Source of the DNA: an uncultured Rhodoblastus sp.
Lineage (GTDB): Bacteria; Pseudomonadota; Alphaproteobacteria; Rhizobiales; Beijerinckiaceae
Length of the DNA: 58,199 nucleotides
Assembly (NCBI RefSeq): GCF_903903185.1
Contig: NZ_CAIUXT010000135.1
Span: 1-58,199, forward strand
Reading direction: 5' to 3'
Shown: positions 8,371 through 15,610 of the stretch, piece by piece
Layout: each line of letters begins with the position of its first letter
How positions within the stretch are numbered: the stretch's first letter is position 1
Program-made: the position numbers and the translations under genes
Notes under the pieces: generated by a model
Database searches by the model: none
Seen by the model: only the letters and a program-made list of their open reading frames with translations
What the model was told of the DNA's origin: nothing

Positions 8371-9429
8371 ATGATCCAGGACTTTCCGCCAGAGCTTCAG
8401 CAATTCGCCAGCGATAATTACGCGGGCGTCTGCCCGCAGGCCTGGGCCGCGATGGAGGCGGCCAATAGCGGCCACGCGGCCGCCTATGGCGATGATTTCT
8501 GGACGGCGCGCGCGGCGGACGCCTTGCGCAATCTGTTCGAAACCCATTGCGAAGTCTTTTTCGTGTTCAACGGCACGGCGGCCAATGCGCTGGCGCTGTC
8601 GGCGCTCTGCCAGTCTTATCACAGCGTGATCTGCTCGTCGGTCGCCCATGTGGAAACCGACGAATGCGGGGCGCCGGAGTTCTTCTCCAATGGCTCCAAA
8701 CTGCTCGTCGCCGCGACCGAACAGGGCAAGCTCACGCCCGACTCGGTGCGCGCGCTGGCGACGGGAAGGTCGGACCTGCATTTTCCCAAAGCCCGGGCGG
8801 TGACGATCACCCAGGCGACGGAAACGGGGCAGGTATACAGTATCGATGAAATCAAGTCGCTGTCAGCCGTCTGCCGTGAACTCGGTTTGCGCTTGCACAT
8901 GGATGGCGCGCGTTTCGCCAACGCCTGCGCGGCGCTCGGGCGCCCGCCGGCGGAGCTGACCTGGAAAGCCGGCGTCGATGTGCTGTGTTTCGGCGGAACG
9001 AAAAACGGCATGGCCATGGGCGAGGCGGTGCTGTTTTTCGATCCCGCTCTGGCGCAGGATTTCGCCTACCGCTGCAAGCAGGCGGGGCAACTCGCGTCGA
9101 AAATGCGCTATCTGGCCGCGCCATGGGTGGGGATGCTGGAAAGCGGCGCCTGGCTGGCCAATGCGGCGCACGGCAATGCCTGCGCCCGGCGGCTCGCGGC
9201 CGCCATCGAGCGCGTTCCCGGCGTGGCGGCGCTGTTTCCGGTCGAGGCCAATTCGGTGTTTTTGCGCGCGCCTCCGCGTGTATTGGAAGGCTTGCGCGAA
9301 AAAGGCTGGCGGTTTTACAGTTTTATCGGCGGCGCCGGACGGTTCATGTTCGCCTGGGACGCCGATCCCGCGCGCGTCGACGCTCTGGCCGCCGACATCG
9401 CCGAACTTGCGGAGGCCAAACGCGAGTGA
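8371..9429 (+). CDS. ltaE: Low-specificity L-threonine aldolase
   Basis: A 352-residue PLP enzyme of fold type I in the beta-eliminating lyase family. It opens with FASDNYAGV (family S/F-DN motif). HMDGAR (177-182) holds the Asp that contacts the PLP pyridine nitrogen, and FGGTKNG (207-213) holds the Schiff-base lysine K211. It cleaves L-threonine or allo-threonine to glycine and acetaldehyde, a route to glycine in the cytoplasm. Length is standard. It follows the exported-protein gene closely but shows no functional link to it. Confidence 0.9.
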   Translation: MIQDFPPELQQFASDNYAGVCPQAWAAMEAANSGHAAAYGDDFWTARAADALRNLFETHCEVFFVFNGTAANALALSALCQSYHSVICSSVAHVETDECGAPEFFSNGSKLLVAATEQGKLTPDSVRALATGRSDLHFPKARAVTITQATETGQVYSIDEIKSLSAVCRELGLRLHMDGARFANACAALGRPPAELTWKAGVDVLCFGGTKNGMAMGEAVLFFDPALAQDFAYRCKQAGQLASKMRYLAAPWVGMLESGAWLANAAHGNACARRLAAAIERVPGVAALFPVEANSVFLRAPPRVLEGLREKGWRFYSFIGGAGRFMFAWDADPARVDALAADIAELAEAKRE

Positions 9430-9835
9430 CTGCGTCTGTTGCGCAGGGCTCCGAATCCAGTTTAATTTCCGAGCCTTGGGGGCCGTCATGGCCGTGCTTG
9501 TCACGGCCATCCACGCCAGCGAACTGCGCGAAAGATGCCGGAAGAAGCGGGATTGGCGCAATTCCCTTCGCCGATGATGCTGCGGCGCCGCGTGGATGCC
9601 CGTGACAAGCACGGGCATGACGGCGTTGTTAACCCGAGTTCGGAGCCCTGGTCTGTTGCGCGGGTGGAGCCGCAAGCTCGTTAAAGCCAGGCTTTGGCGG
9701 CGGACGCGAAGCCCGCGCCGTGAATTTGGCTCCGGCGGCAATTGAGGGTAATCCTGTTGGAACGACAGGCGTATAACGGATGTACGCGCGCCGCCGCGCC
9801 GGGCATGGCGGCGGCGGAAGGAGTGGTGGCGCGTC
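9430..9835. other. Intergenic region with an extragenic palindromic element
   Basis: A gap of 406 bp. It holds the long inverted repeat described separately (9483-9624). The open frames across it are shadows of that repeat and of low-complexity GC-rich sequence. No gene is supported. Confidence 0.5.
9483..9624. repeat. Imperfect extragenic inverted repeat, 34-base arms
   Basis: The left arm (9483-9517) and right arm (9590-9624) are reverse complements over about 34 positions with two mismatches. The shared core is GTGCTTGTCACGG, flanked by CCGTCATG and CATCCACGC. About 70 bp of spacer separates them. A long cruciform or RNA hairpin is possible. Arms of this type (core TGACAAGCACGGGCATGACG) recur between genes in many alphaproteobacterial chromosomes and generate spurious ORFs with VLVTGIHAA-like translations; that comparison is from general knowledge and was not checked here. 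Confidence 0.7.
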
Positions 9836-10600
9836 TTGGGGCTGTTCGGAAAACGGGCCGAAACGGCAAATTTGCCCGGGCAATCGCCAGACGCGCGGCA
9901 AGGCGCGTCGGCGCCGGAGGATGTTTTCGCGCCCTTTTGCGCCGCCCCGGCGCATCGGCCTTTCGTCGTCGCCCAGCTCGGCCAGTCGCTCGATGGACGC
10001 ATCGCCACAATCAGCGGCGAATCCCGCAACATCAGCGGCGATGCCGCGCTCGATCATCTGCACCGCCTTCGCGCCCATGTCGATGCGGTGATTGTCGGCG
10101 CGGGCACGATTGTCGCCGACGATCCGCGCCTTTCGGTTCGCCGGATTCTTGGACAAAGCCCGGCGCGGATCGTCATCGATCCTTCGGGTCGTCTTGGCGA
10201 AGGCTGGAACTGGCTCGCGGAAGACGGCGTCCGGCGCCTCGTCGTCTGCTCTGCCGCGATCGAGCCGCCCGCGGGCGCTGAAACGATCCTTGTTCCCGCG
10301 TGCGAAAACCGCATCCCGCCGGCCGCGATCCTCGACGCGCTTTTCGCGCTCGGGTTTCGCCGCATCCTGGTCGAGGGCGGCGCCCGCACCATCGCCGCCT
10401 TCATCGAAGAAGGCTGTCTCGACCGGCTGCATGTGCTGGTGGCGCCAATCATCATCGGCTCGGGCCGCTCCGGCCTCGACCTGGCGCCCGAACCCAAACT
10501 TGCTTTGGCCCGGCGCCCCAGCGCGACGGCATATCTGCTTGGCCAGGGCGAGGTGCTGTTCGACTGCGACTTTTCCGCTTATCGCCGCAACGAGAGCTGA
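9836..10600 (+). CDS. RibD C-terminal-domain (DHFR-like) reductase
   Basis: A 254-residue protein with a TTG start; no in-frame ATG exists near the domain. After about 40 variable residues the RibD_C fold begins: RPFVVAQLGQSLDGRIA, then AVIVGAGTIVADDPRLSVR (NADPH-binding strand) and ILVEGGARTIAAF (the EGG motif). In bifunctional RibD this domain reduces 5-amino-6-ribosylamino-uracil-5'-phosphate in riboflavin synthesis. Stand-alone versions such as this lack the deaminase half and may reduce pyrimidine or pterin intermediates. No riboflavin genes adjoin it, so the exact substrate is open. Confidence 0.85.
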   Translation: MGLFGKRAETANLPGQSPDARQGASAPEDVFAPFCAAPAHRPFVVAQLGQSLDGRIATISGESRNISGDAALDHLHRLRAHVDAVIVGAGTIVADDPRLSVRRILGQSPARIVIDPSGRLGEGWNWLAEDGVRRLVVCSAAIEPPAGAETILVPACENRIPPAAILDALFALGFRRILVEGGARTIAAFIEEGCLDRLHVLVAPIIIGSGRSGLDLAPEPKLALARRPSATAYLLGQGEVLFDCDFSAYRRNES

Positions 10601-10877
10601 AGAGGGCTTGCCGCCGGCTGCCGTTGGCCCCGCTGCGCTAAACAGGGTGGCCGTACGCCGATGCTTGTGGCCCCCGACATGGCCCGCGACTGACCCTATA
10701 CGGCGAGGAGCGGACGATCCTGATAACCGCCGGCAAGGACGGGTGCGCGTAAAATTGCGGACGTCGGAAAACCGGTCGCGGGGCTGATAGCCGATGTCGC
10801 CCTCTGCCAAGCGGCGGCGCAACGAGAGTTGGACGAACTGGAGCGGCGCTTGCAGAGGGTGATGTCGGGAAAAAAGC
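10601..10877. other. Gap with a possible gene-tail remnant
   Basis: The gap lies between the reductase and the convergent IHF-like gene. On the plus strand a frame ending at a stop at 10882-10884 reads KPVAGLIADVALCQAAAQ and then LDELERRLQRVMSGKKLN, which looks protein-like but has no start codon. A second frame just upstream also has a short sensible stretch. This is probably the relic of an unidentified gene; no function is assigned. Confidence 0.25.
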
Positions 10878-11249
10878 TCAACTGACGTTGAGGCGCTGAC
10901 TCAAGAGCGCCGAAGGCTTGAAGATGAGGACGTTGCGCGCTTCGATTTTCGCGTCGACGCCCGTTTTCGGATTGCGTCCAACGCGCTCCCGTTTCGGTCG
11001 CACATGGAAGCTTCCGAAACCCGGAAGCTTGACGTTTTCGTTGCGGGTGAGGGCGTCGCCAATTTCGACCAGGAGCATTTCGAGCAACCGCCCGGACTCA
11101 TGGAGCGAAAAGCCAATCCTGCGACGCATGGCGTCGGCAAGCATCGCTCGCGTCAAGGTCGCTCGTTCGTCGACGAAAGGCGCCGCAATGACGACATTGG
11201 CATCAGAGCGGAACTCGGTTTCTGGAGGTAAGGGCCGATATACGTTCAT
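10878..11249 (-). CDS. IHF/HU-family DNA-bending protein (IHF-alpha-like paralogue)
   Basis: A 123-residue protein from the ATG at 11249. After about 28 extra N-terminal residues the HU/IHF fold starts (LTRAMLADAMRRRIGFS). It carries the beta-saddle and arm signature KLPGFGSFHVRPK followed by GRNPKTG, whose Pro intercalates into DNA in IHF and HU. The pattern (VKLPGFG, ARNVLIFKPS) is nearer to IHF-alpha than to HU. The N-terminal extension and low similarity outside the core suggest a specialised paralogue rather than the housekeeping ihfA. It is monocistronic with weak upstream promoter features. It would bend DNA in transcription or nucleoid organisation. Confidence 0.82.
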   Translation of the reverse strand: MNVYRPLPPETEFRSDANVVIAAPFVDERATLTRAMLADAMRRRIGFSLHESGRLLEMLLVEIGDALTRNENVKLPGFGSFHVRPKRERVGRNPKTGVDAKIEARNVLIFKPSALLSQRLNVS

Positions 11250-11397
11250 GGTACGTTCCAGTATTGTTTGACCAAACCCCCCACAAGTCTGACGCCAAAC
11301 GGTAATCTTTGCTTCGGTGCTCGTCGATCTGCTGAAAAATGGTCTGCCGCCGGGAAAGGCCACGTCGCGACGGTCTTTCCGAAGTCGTTGGCAGAGG

Positions 11398-11590
11398 TTA
11401 TCGGCTAGCGATAGAGGCCCTCTTGTTCCGTCGATAGCGCGCTATGCCGATACCGACGAAACCAAGCAGCATCAGCGCCCAAGTCAAGGGCTCCAACTCC
11501 CACCAAGCCGATAGTGTATCGCTGAGCGCCGGTCGATGTCCACGCGTGTTCACATATTGCCGTGTCAGATTTTTCTGACCGCCACATGCG
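11398..11590 (-). pseudogene. PEP-CTERM anchor remnant
   Basis: On the minus strand, in a frame with no start codon, the sequence reads EPLTWALMLLGFVGIG, then ARYRRNKRAS and a stop at 11398-11400. This is a near-perfect PEP-CTERM sorting tail: a PEP-like triplet, WAL, a hydrophobic helix and a Arg-rich end. The first P of the PEP motif is replaced (LEP). Such tails direct exported proteins to exosortase. Upstream, only about 40 more sensible codons remain before the frame closes, so the body of the protein is gone. Confidence 0.55.
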
Positions 11591-11892
11591 GAAGTCCTGG
11601 TATTGACTATGGTGGTTTCACTGACGAAGGAAGCGGTGCGAGAGGGTTATTACCGACGAAGGCCGCCGGGCCGTCATGCTGCGGAGCGACGCCCATCCGC
11701 TTGCGTCCTTTTTCTCCAGCTCGCTGCGATCAAATGGCAAAAACATCGGGGTCTCCTTTTTGTGAGCGAGCTTTTTTCGGCACTTGATGTTAAGCTGTTG
11801 GAAGAAAACGCTAAATTCGTTTCGCCGAACGCGAAGATGCGCGCTTGGCGCAGAGGCGGACCGATGCGTTGCAAACGCGAAGGCGGCATGCG
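11591..11892. other. Intergenic region upstream of the bacteriophytochrome gene
   Basis: About 300 bp between the PEP-CTERM remnant and the phytochrome start. The part 11765-11850 is somewhat AT-richer and probably carries the promoter, but I see no clear -35/-10 pair. AGGCGG at 11881-11886 is a reasonable ribosome-binding site for the ATG at 11893. Open frames across this stretch are shadows. Confidence 0.35.
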
Positions 11893-14232
11893 ATGAGCGA
11901 AGCTCCCCCACCGGACCAGACGGCAGGCTTGTGCCGACAGGGGCCGGCTTTCGGCGGCGTGGACCTGACCAGTTGCGACAGGGAGCCGATTCACATCTCT
12001 GGATCCGTTCAACCGCACGGGGCCCTGGTTGCGTTCGACCCGCTGACGCTGCGGGTAGTGCATGCCGGCGGCGATACGCTGCGGGTCTTCGGGATTGCGC
12101 CTGTCGATTTGCTCGGACAGAGCATGGAGGCGCAGCTTCCACCCGATCGGTGGGCCTGCCTGCGTTCGCTGCTGGTCGACGGCGCCTTGCCGGGTCCAAT
12201 GCACGCGTTCGTCGTTCCGGCGAAACGGGACGCCCGGGATATGGACGCCATCGTGCATTTCAGCGGCGGCCTCGTCGTGCTTGAGTTTGAACCCTTGTTG
12301 GAACGCTTGCCTGACGACGCGATGGTCGTCGTGCAGGCGATGCTTTTGCGCGTGCAGCAAGCCGCCACGTCTCGGGCGCTTTGCCAGACGATCGTCGAAC
12401 AGGTGCGCAGGGTCACCGGCTTCGACCGCGTCATGCTGTATCGCTTCCTCCCGGATGGCAGCGGCGCGGTCGATGCCGAGGCGCGGGACGAGATTTCCGA
12501 ATCCTTCCTCGGGCTGCACTATCCAGCCTCCGATATCCCGCGGCAGGCGCGCGCCCTGTATCTGAAAAACTGGATTCGGATTATCCCGGACACCGGTTAC
12601 AAGCCGGCTCCGATCGCGCCGGCGCTCAATCCAGCCAATGGCCAACCGCTTGACCTCAGCTTCAGCGTACTCCGCAGCGTCTCGCCGATCCATATCGAGT
12701 ACCTGGCCAATATGGGGGTCGCCGCGTCGATGTCCTTATCGATCGTCATGGGCGGGGAACTTTGGGGGCTGATTGCCTGCCATCACCGAACGCCGCACTT
12801 TCTGCCGCACCGACTGCGCATGGCGTGCGAATTATTTGCGCAAATGGCGTCGTCGAAGCTTGAGGCCAAGGTCGCCGCCGAGCAATTCGACGCACAGATC
12901 CACTGCAAGCGCTTGCACGAAGAACTCATCAAGAACATGAGCCAGGAGGCAGATCTAACCAGGGGGCTAACCCGTTACAGACCCAATCTTCTCGACTATA
13001 TCCCCGCCGATGGCGTAGGGCTGTGGCTCGACGGCCAATTCACCAGGCTCGGCAATACGCCTGACCCCGAGCAGGTGGCCGCATTGATATCCTGGCTGAA
13101 CGAGACGGTCGCGGATGGCGTGTTCTGCACCGACCGGCTGCCACTGCTCTATCCGCCCGCGGAAGCTTTCGCCGATGTCGCAAGCGGCCTGATCGCCTTT
13201 TCGGTGTCCAAGACGCCACGTGACTACGTACTCTGGTTCCGGACGGAATTCTTGCAGACAGTGACCTGGGCCGGCAATCCCGACAAGCCATTGGAGTGCG
13301 GGCCCAACGGCGACAGGTTGACGCCGCGCAAGAGCTTCGCCGCGTGGCGCGAGGCCGTGAAACTGCAGTCCCGTCCATGGCGGAGCGCCGAAATCGAGGC
13401 GGCCCAGGTTTTGCGTTTGTCACTGCTGGAGGTCGTCCTCAGACGTATAGATCAACTTGCCCGCGAGCGGGCGCAGGCCCAGCTAACGCAGGCGGCGATG
13501 ACGATCGAACTGGACCGGCGGCTCCATGAATGGCAAGCTGTCGCAAAGGAGTTGAAAGAGGAGGCCGAACGGCGCACGATCCTTGAGTCCGAACTTTCGC
13601 GGGTGCGTCGTTCTGCCTTTGAGGATCAGGAAGCCGAGCGCCGCCGGATTGCCCGCGAACTGCACGACACGCTCGGGCAGACTCTCACCCTCATGCAACT
13701 CGGTCTTGATGGATTGAGCCGCGCTTCGGCCGAGGACGCGCCTTCTCAGGTGGCGGCATTGAAAGCGATCGCAGACGGCGTCGGGTCGGAAGTGAACCGG
13801 CTTGCATGGGAGCTCCGGCCTACAGCGCTCGATGATCTGGGCCTTGATGCAGCCGTTCGTCACCTCACCCATACCTGGAGCAAAAGATCGGATTTGCGAT
13901 TTGGACTACATCTGACGCTCGAGGATCGGCGGCTTGCTCCGGCGGTGGAAACGGCGTTGTACCGCGTGCTGCAAGAGGCCATCATCAATATCGTTCGACA
14001 CGCCGAGGCGACCAAGGTCGACGTGCTGCTCGATGCGAACGATACGGAAGTCCGAATGATCATCGAGGATAACGGACGCGGCTTTTCGACTCACTTCGAG
14101 CCGTCCGACCCGCCCTCGGAACGCCTCGGCCTGCTCGGCATCCGGGAACGGTTGTCCCTCGTGTCGGGGCGGCTGGAGGTTGAGTCGGCCCCCGGCCAAG
14201 GCTGCACGCTGTTCGTCACGGCGCCGTTATGA
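11893..14232 (+). CDS. Bacteriophytochrome sensor histidine kinase
   Basis: A 779-residue red/far-red photoreceptor kinase. Order: PAS with the biliverdin-attaching Cys28 (TSCDREPIHISGSVQPHG), GAF (about 145-320) with YPASDIP at 210-216, PHY (about 330-505) with a WFRTEFLQTVTW tongue and the PRKSF motif at 478-482, a coiled-coil linker (about 520-580), HisKA_3 with H591 in ARELHDTLGQ, and a HATPase domain with DNGRGF (726-731) and LGLLGIRERL. Photoconversion should change autophosphorylation. The NarL-type HisKA_3 transmitter replaces the HisKA/HWE domain more usual in bacteriophytochromes and fits the NarL-type regulator encoded next (4-bp ATGA overlap). No biliverdin-making heme oxygenase gene is visible nearby. 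Confidence 0.93.
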   Translation: MSEAPPPDQTAGLCRQGPAFGGVDLTSCDREPIHISGSVQPHGALVAFDPLTLRVVHAGGDTLRVFGIAPVDLLGQSMEAQLPPDRWACLRSLLVDGALPGPMHAFVVPAKRDARDMDAIVHFSGGLVVLEFEPLLERLPDDAMVVVQAMLLRVQQAATSRALCQTIVEQVRRVTGFDRVMLYRFLPDGSGAVDAEARDEISESFLGLHYPASDIPRQARALYLKNWIRIIPDTGYKPAPIAPALNPANGQPLDLSFSVLRSVSPIHIEYLANMGVAASMSLSIVMGGELWGLIACHHRTPHFLPHRLRMACELFAQMASSKLEAKVAAEQFDAQIHCKRLHEELIKNMSQEADLTRGLTRYRPNLLDYIPADGVGLWLDGQFTRLGNTPDPEQVAALISWLNETVADGVFCTDRLPLLYPPAEAFADVASGLIAFSVSKTPRDYVLWFRTEFLQTVTWAGNPDKPLECGPNGDRLTPRKSFAAWREAVKLQSRPWRSAEIEAAQVLRLSLLEVVLRRIDQLARERAQAQLTQAAMTIELDRRLHEWQAVAKELKEEAERRTILESELSRVRRSAFEDQEAERRRIARELHDTLGQTLTLMQLGLDGLSRASAEDAPSQVAALKAIADGVGSEVNRLAWELRPTALDDLGLDAAVRHLTHTWSKRSDLRFGLHLTLEDRRLAPAVETALYRVLQEAIINIVRHAEATKVDVLLDANDTEVRMIIEDNGRGFSTHFEPSDPPSERLGLLGIRERLSLVSGRLEVESAPGQGCTLFVTAPL

Positions 14233-14906
14233 GCGATCCATCGAAGCTGCGCGTGTTTCTGGCCGATGACCACCCCGTGGTCCTGGCGGGCATCAAGTCC
14301 TTGTTGATCGCGGACGCGGGGATAGAGGTCGTCGGCGAGGCAGGCGACGGACCTGCCGCGCTGAAGATGGCGAGCGAGCTCAAGCCGGATGTTTTGGTGC
14401 TGGACCTGTCGATGCCTGGCCTGAACGGTGTCGAAGTGGCCCGCGAAATGCGGGTGACGTCGCCCCAAACCAAATTGCTGGTGTTGACCGTTCACGAGGA
14501 TCAATCCTACGTTCGAAAGTTGCTCGAGGTCGGTGTAGCCGGTTACGTTTTGAAACGCTCGGCGGCGGCTGATCTTCTTCGCGCCGTTCACGCCGTCGCC
14601 GGAGGCGGCATCTATCTCGACCCCAGGATTGCCGGACAGATCGTCGACAGCGCTGTAAACCCGTCGCACGTTGGTTCAAAGGAGCAAGCGGTTGAACTGA
14701 GCGAGCGCGAAGTCGAGGTGCTTCGCCTTACTGCGATCGGCCATAGCAACAAGGCTATCGCGAACAGCTTGCAACTCAGCGTCAAGAGCGTGGAAACCTA
14801 CAAGGCGCGTGCGATGGAAAAACTCGGATTCCATGGCCGTGTGGAGCTTGTGGGCTATGCCCTCATCAAGGGATGGCTGGCGCCGGCGCCTGAGGCATGT
14901 GGTTGA
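14229..14906 (+). CDS. NarL/FixJ-family response regulator
   Basis: A 225-residue two-domain regulator. The receiver domain (1-125) has acidic pair D13/D14 (ADDHP), phosphoacceptor D59 (VLVLDLSMPG), a Thr switch (VLTVHED) and a Lys (LKRSAAADL). The LuxR-type helix-turn-helix (about 155-220) reads LSEREVEVLRLTAIGHSNKA, then LSVKSVETYKARAMEKLG. Its start overlaps the stop of the phytochrome kinase by 4 bp, so the two are translationally coupled and surely form one pair. It would switch genes in response to red/far-red light. The targets are not evident from this window. Confidence 0.93.
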   Translation: MSDPSKLRVFLADDHPVVLAGIKSLLIADAGIEVVGEAGDGPAALKMASELKPDVLVLDLSMPGLNGVEVAREMRVTSPQTKLLVLTVHEDQSYVRKLLEVGVAGYVLKRSAAADLLRAVHAVAGGGIYLDPRIAGQIVDSAVNPSHVGSKEQAVELSEREVEVLRLTAIGHSNKAIANSLQLSVKSVETYKARAMEKLGFHGRVELVGYALIKGWLAPAPEACG

Positions 14907-15610
14907 TCCAGGCCGCTTCGCCGCCAGTTTCACAAAATGGAACGCGACAGCTGCGCCTTTGCTCCGCCGGAAGGCTTTTGCGAATGAGCGCGCGATCAAC
15001 AATTGCCTCAGCGTCGGCGAATGAGCCGAACCTGACAAGTCGGTCGAATAAAATTCCCAACGCCTATTCGATACTGGCATGACCGCTGCAGGTCGAATAT
15101 GGAAAAGGCGAACGGCGGCTATCTGCTCAGGACGGGACGATCGCCGATCCTATCGCGATGGTCGCCTTCGAGCAGAATGCGGAAGATGCGCGAGTCTCTC
15201 GCGGCGCGGCCTGTTCGCGCTCAGGTTGCAAAACAGAGCGGGGGCGGCGGCAATGGGATTTTTTGAAAAAAGGCGCATTTTTTTGATGAATTTGTGAAAA
15301 ATCGCGTCGATTTTCACTCGTTTTCACTCGTTTTCGCCCCTGTTTTTCCCGTTTCAACCGCAAGGTTGTGGTTCGCGGAGGCGCGGCGCGCGGCTTTCCG
15401 GCTCTCGCGCGGGCCGAAGGACGGCGCCGGAAAAGCGCGCTATTTCAAGGAAAAAGCCGCAGCGACGGCAAACCGAACCCTTGCCTTGTTTCACGTGAAA
15501 CAAAACAAGAACGCTCCCCACCCGGCGCTTGCGCTGTTTTCGCCATTTTCACATTCACGCCAGAGAATGTTTTGGCAAAATCTTTCATCGGCGCGCCCCT
15601 CGGCGAGACT
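14907..15610. other. 704-bp convergent intergenic region
   Basis: The longest gene-free stretch of the core part; it lies between two convergent genes. It contains a parS-type palindrome (15486-15503), a short tandem run of TTTTCACTCG near 15310-15330, and one plus-strand open stretch near 15085-15205 that reads protein-like (RLSAQDGTIADPIAMVAFEQ) without start or family. No gene is supported. Confidence 0.5.
15486..15503. promoter_or_regulatory. parS-type ParB-binding palindrome
   Basis: TTGTTTCACGTGAAACAA is a perfect 18-bp palindrome whose central 16 bases equal the conserved bacterial parS consensus TGTTTCACGTGAAACA. ParB/Spo0J CTP-switch proteins load here and drive chromosome segregation with ParA. 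It lies in a convergent intergenic gap, where such sites are tolerated. It is the only copy I see in the window; no parAB genes are near. Confidence 0.8.

Noticed and set aside
15300-15335. Short CRISPR-like or satellite repeat (TTTTCACTCG run)
   Set aside because: Only two to three imperfect units with no spacers. No CRISPR array is visible anywhere in the window.
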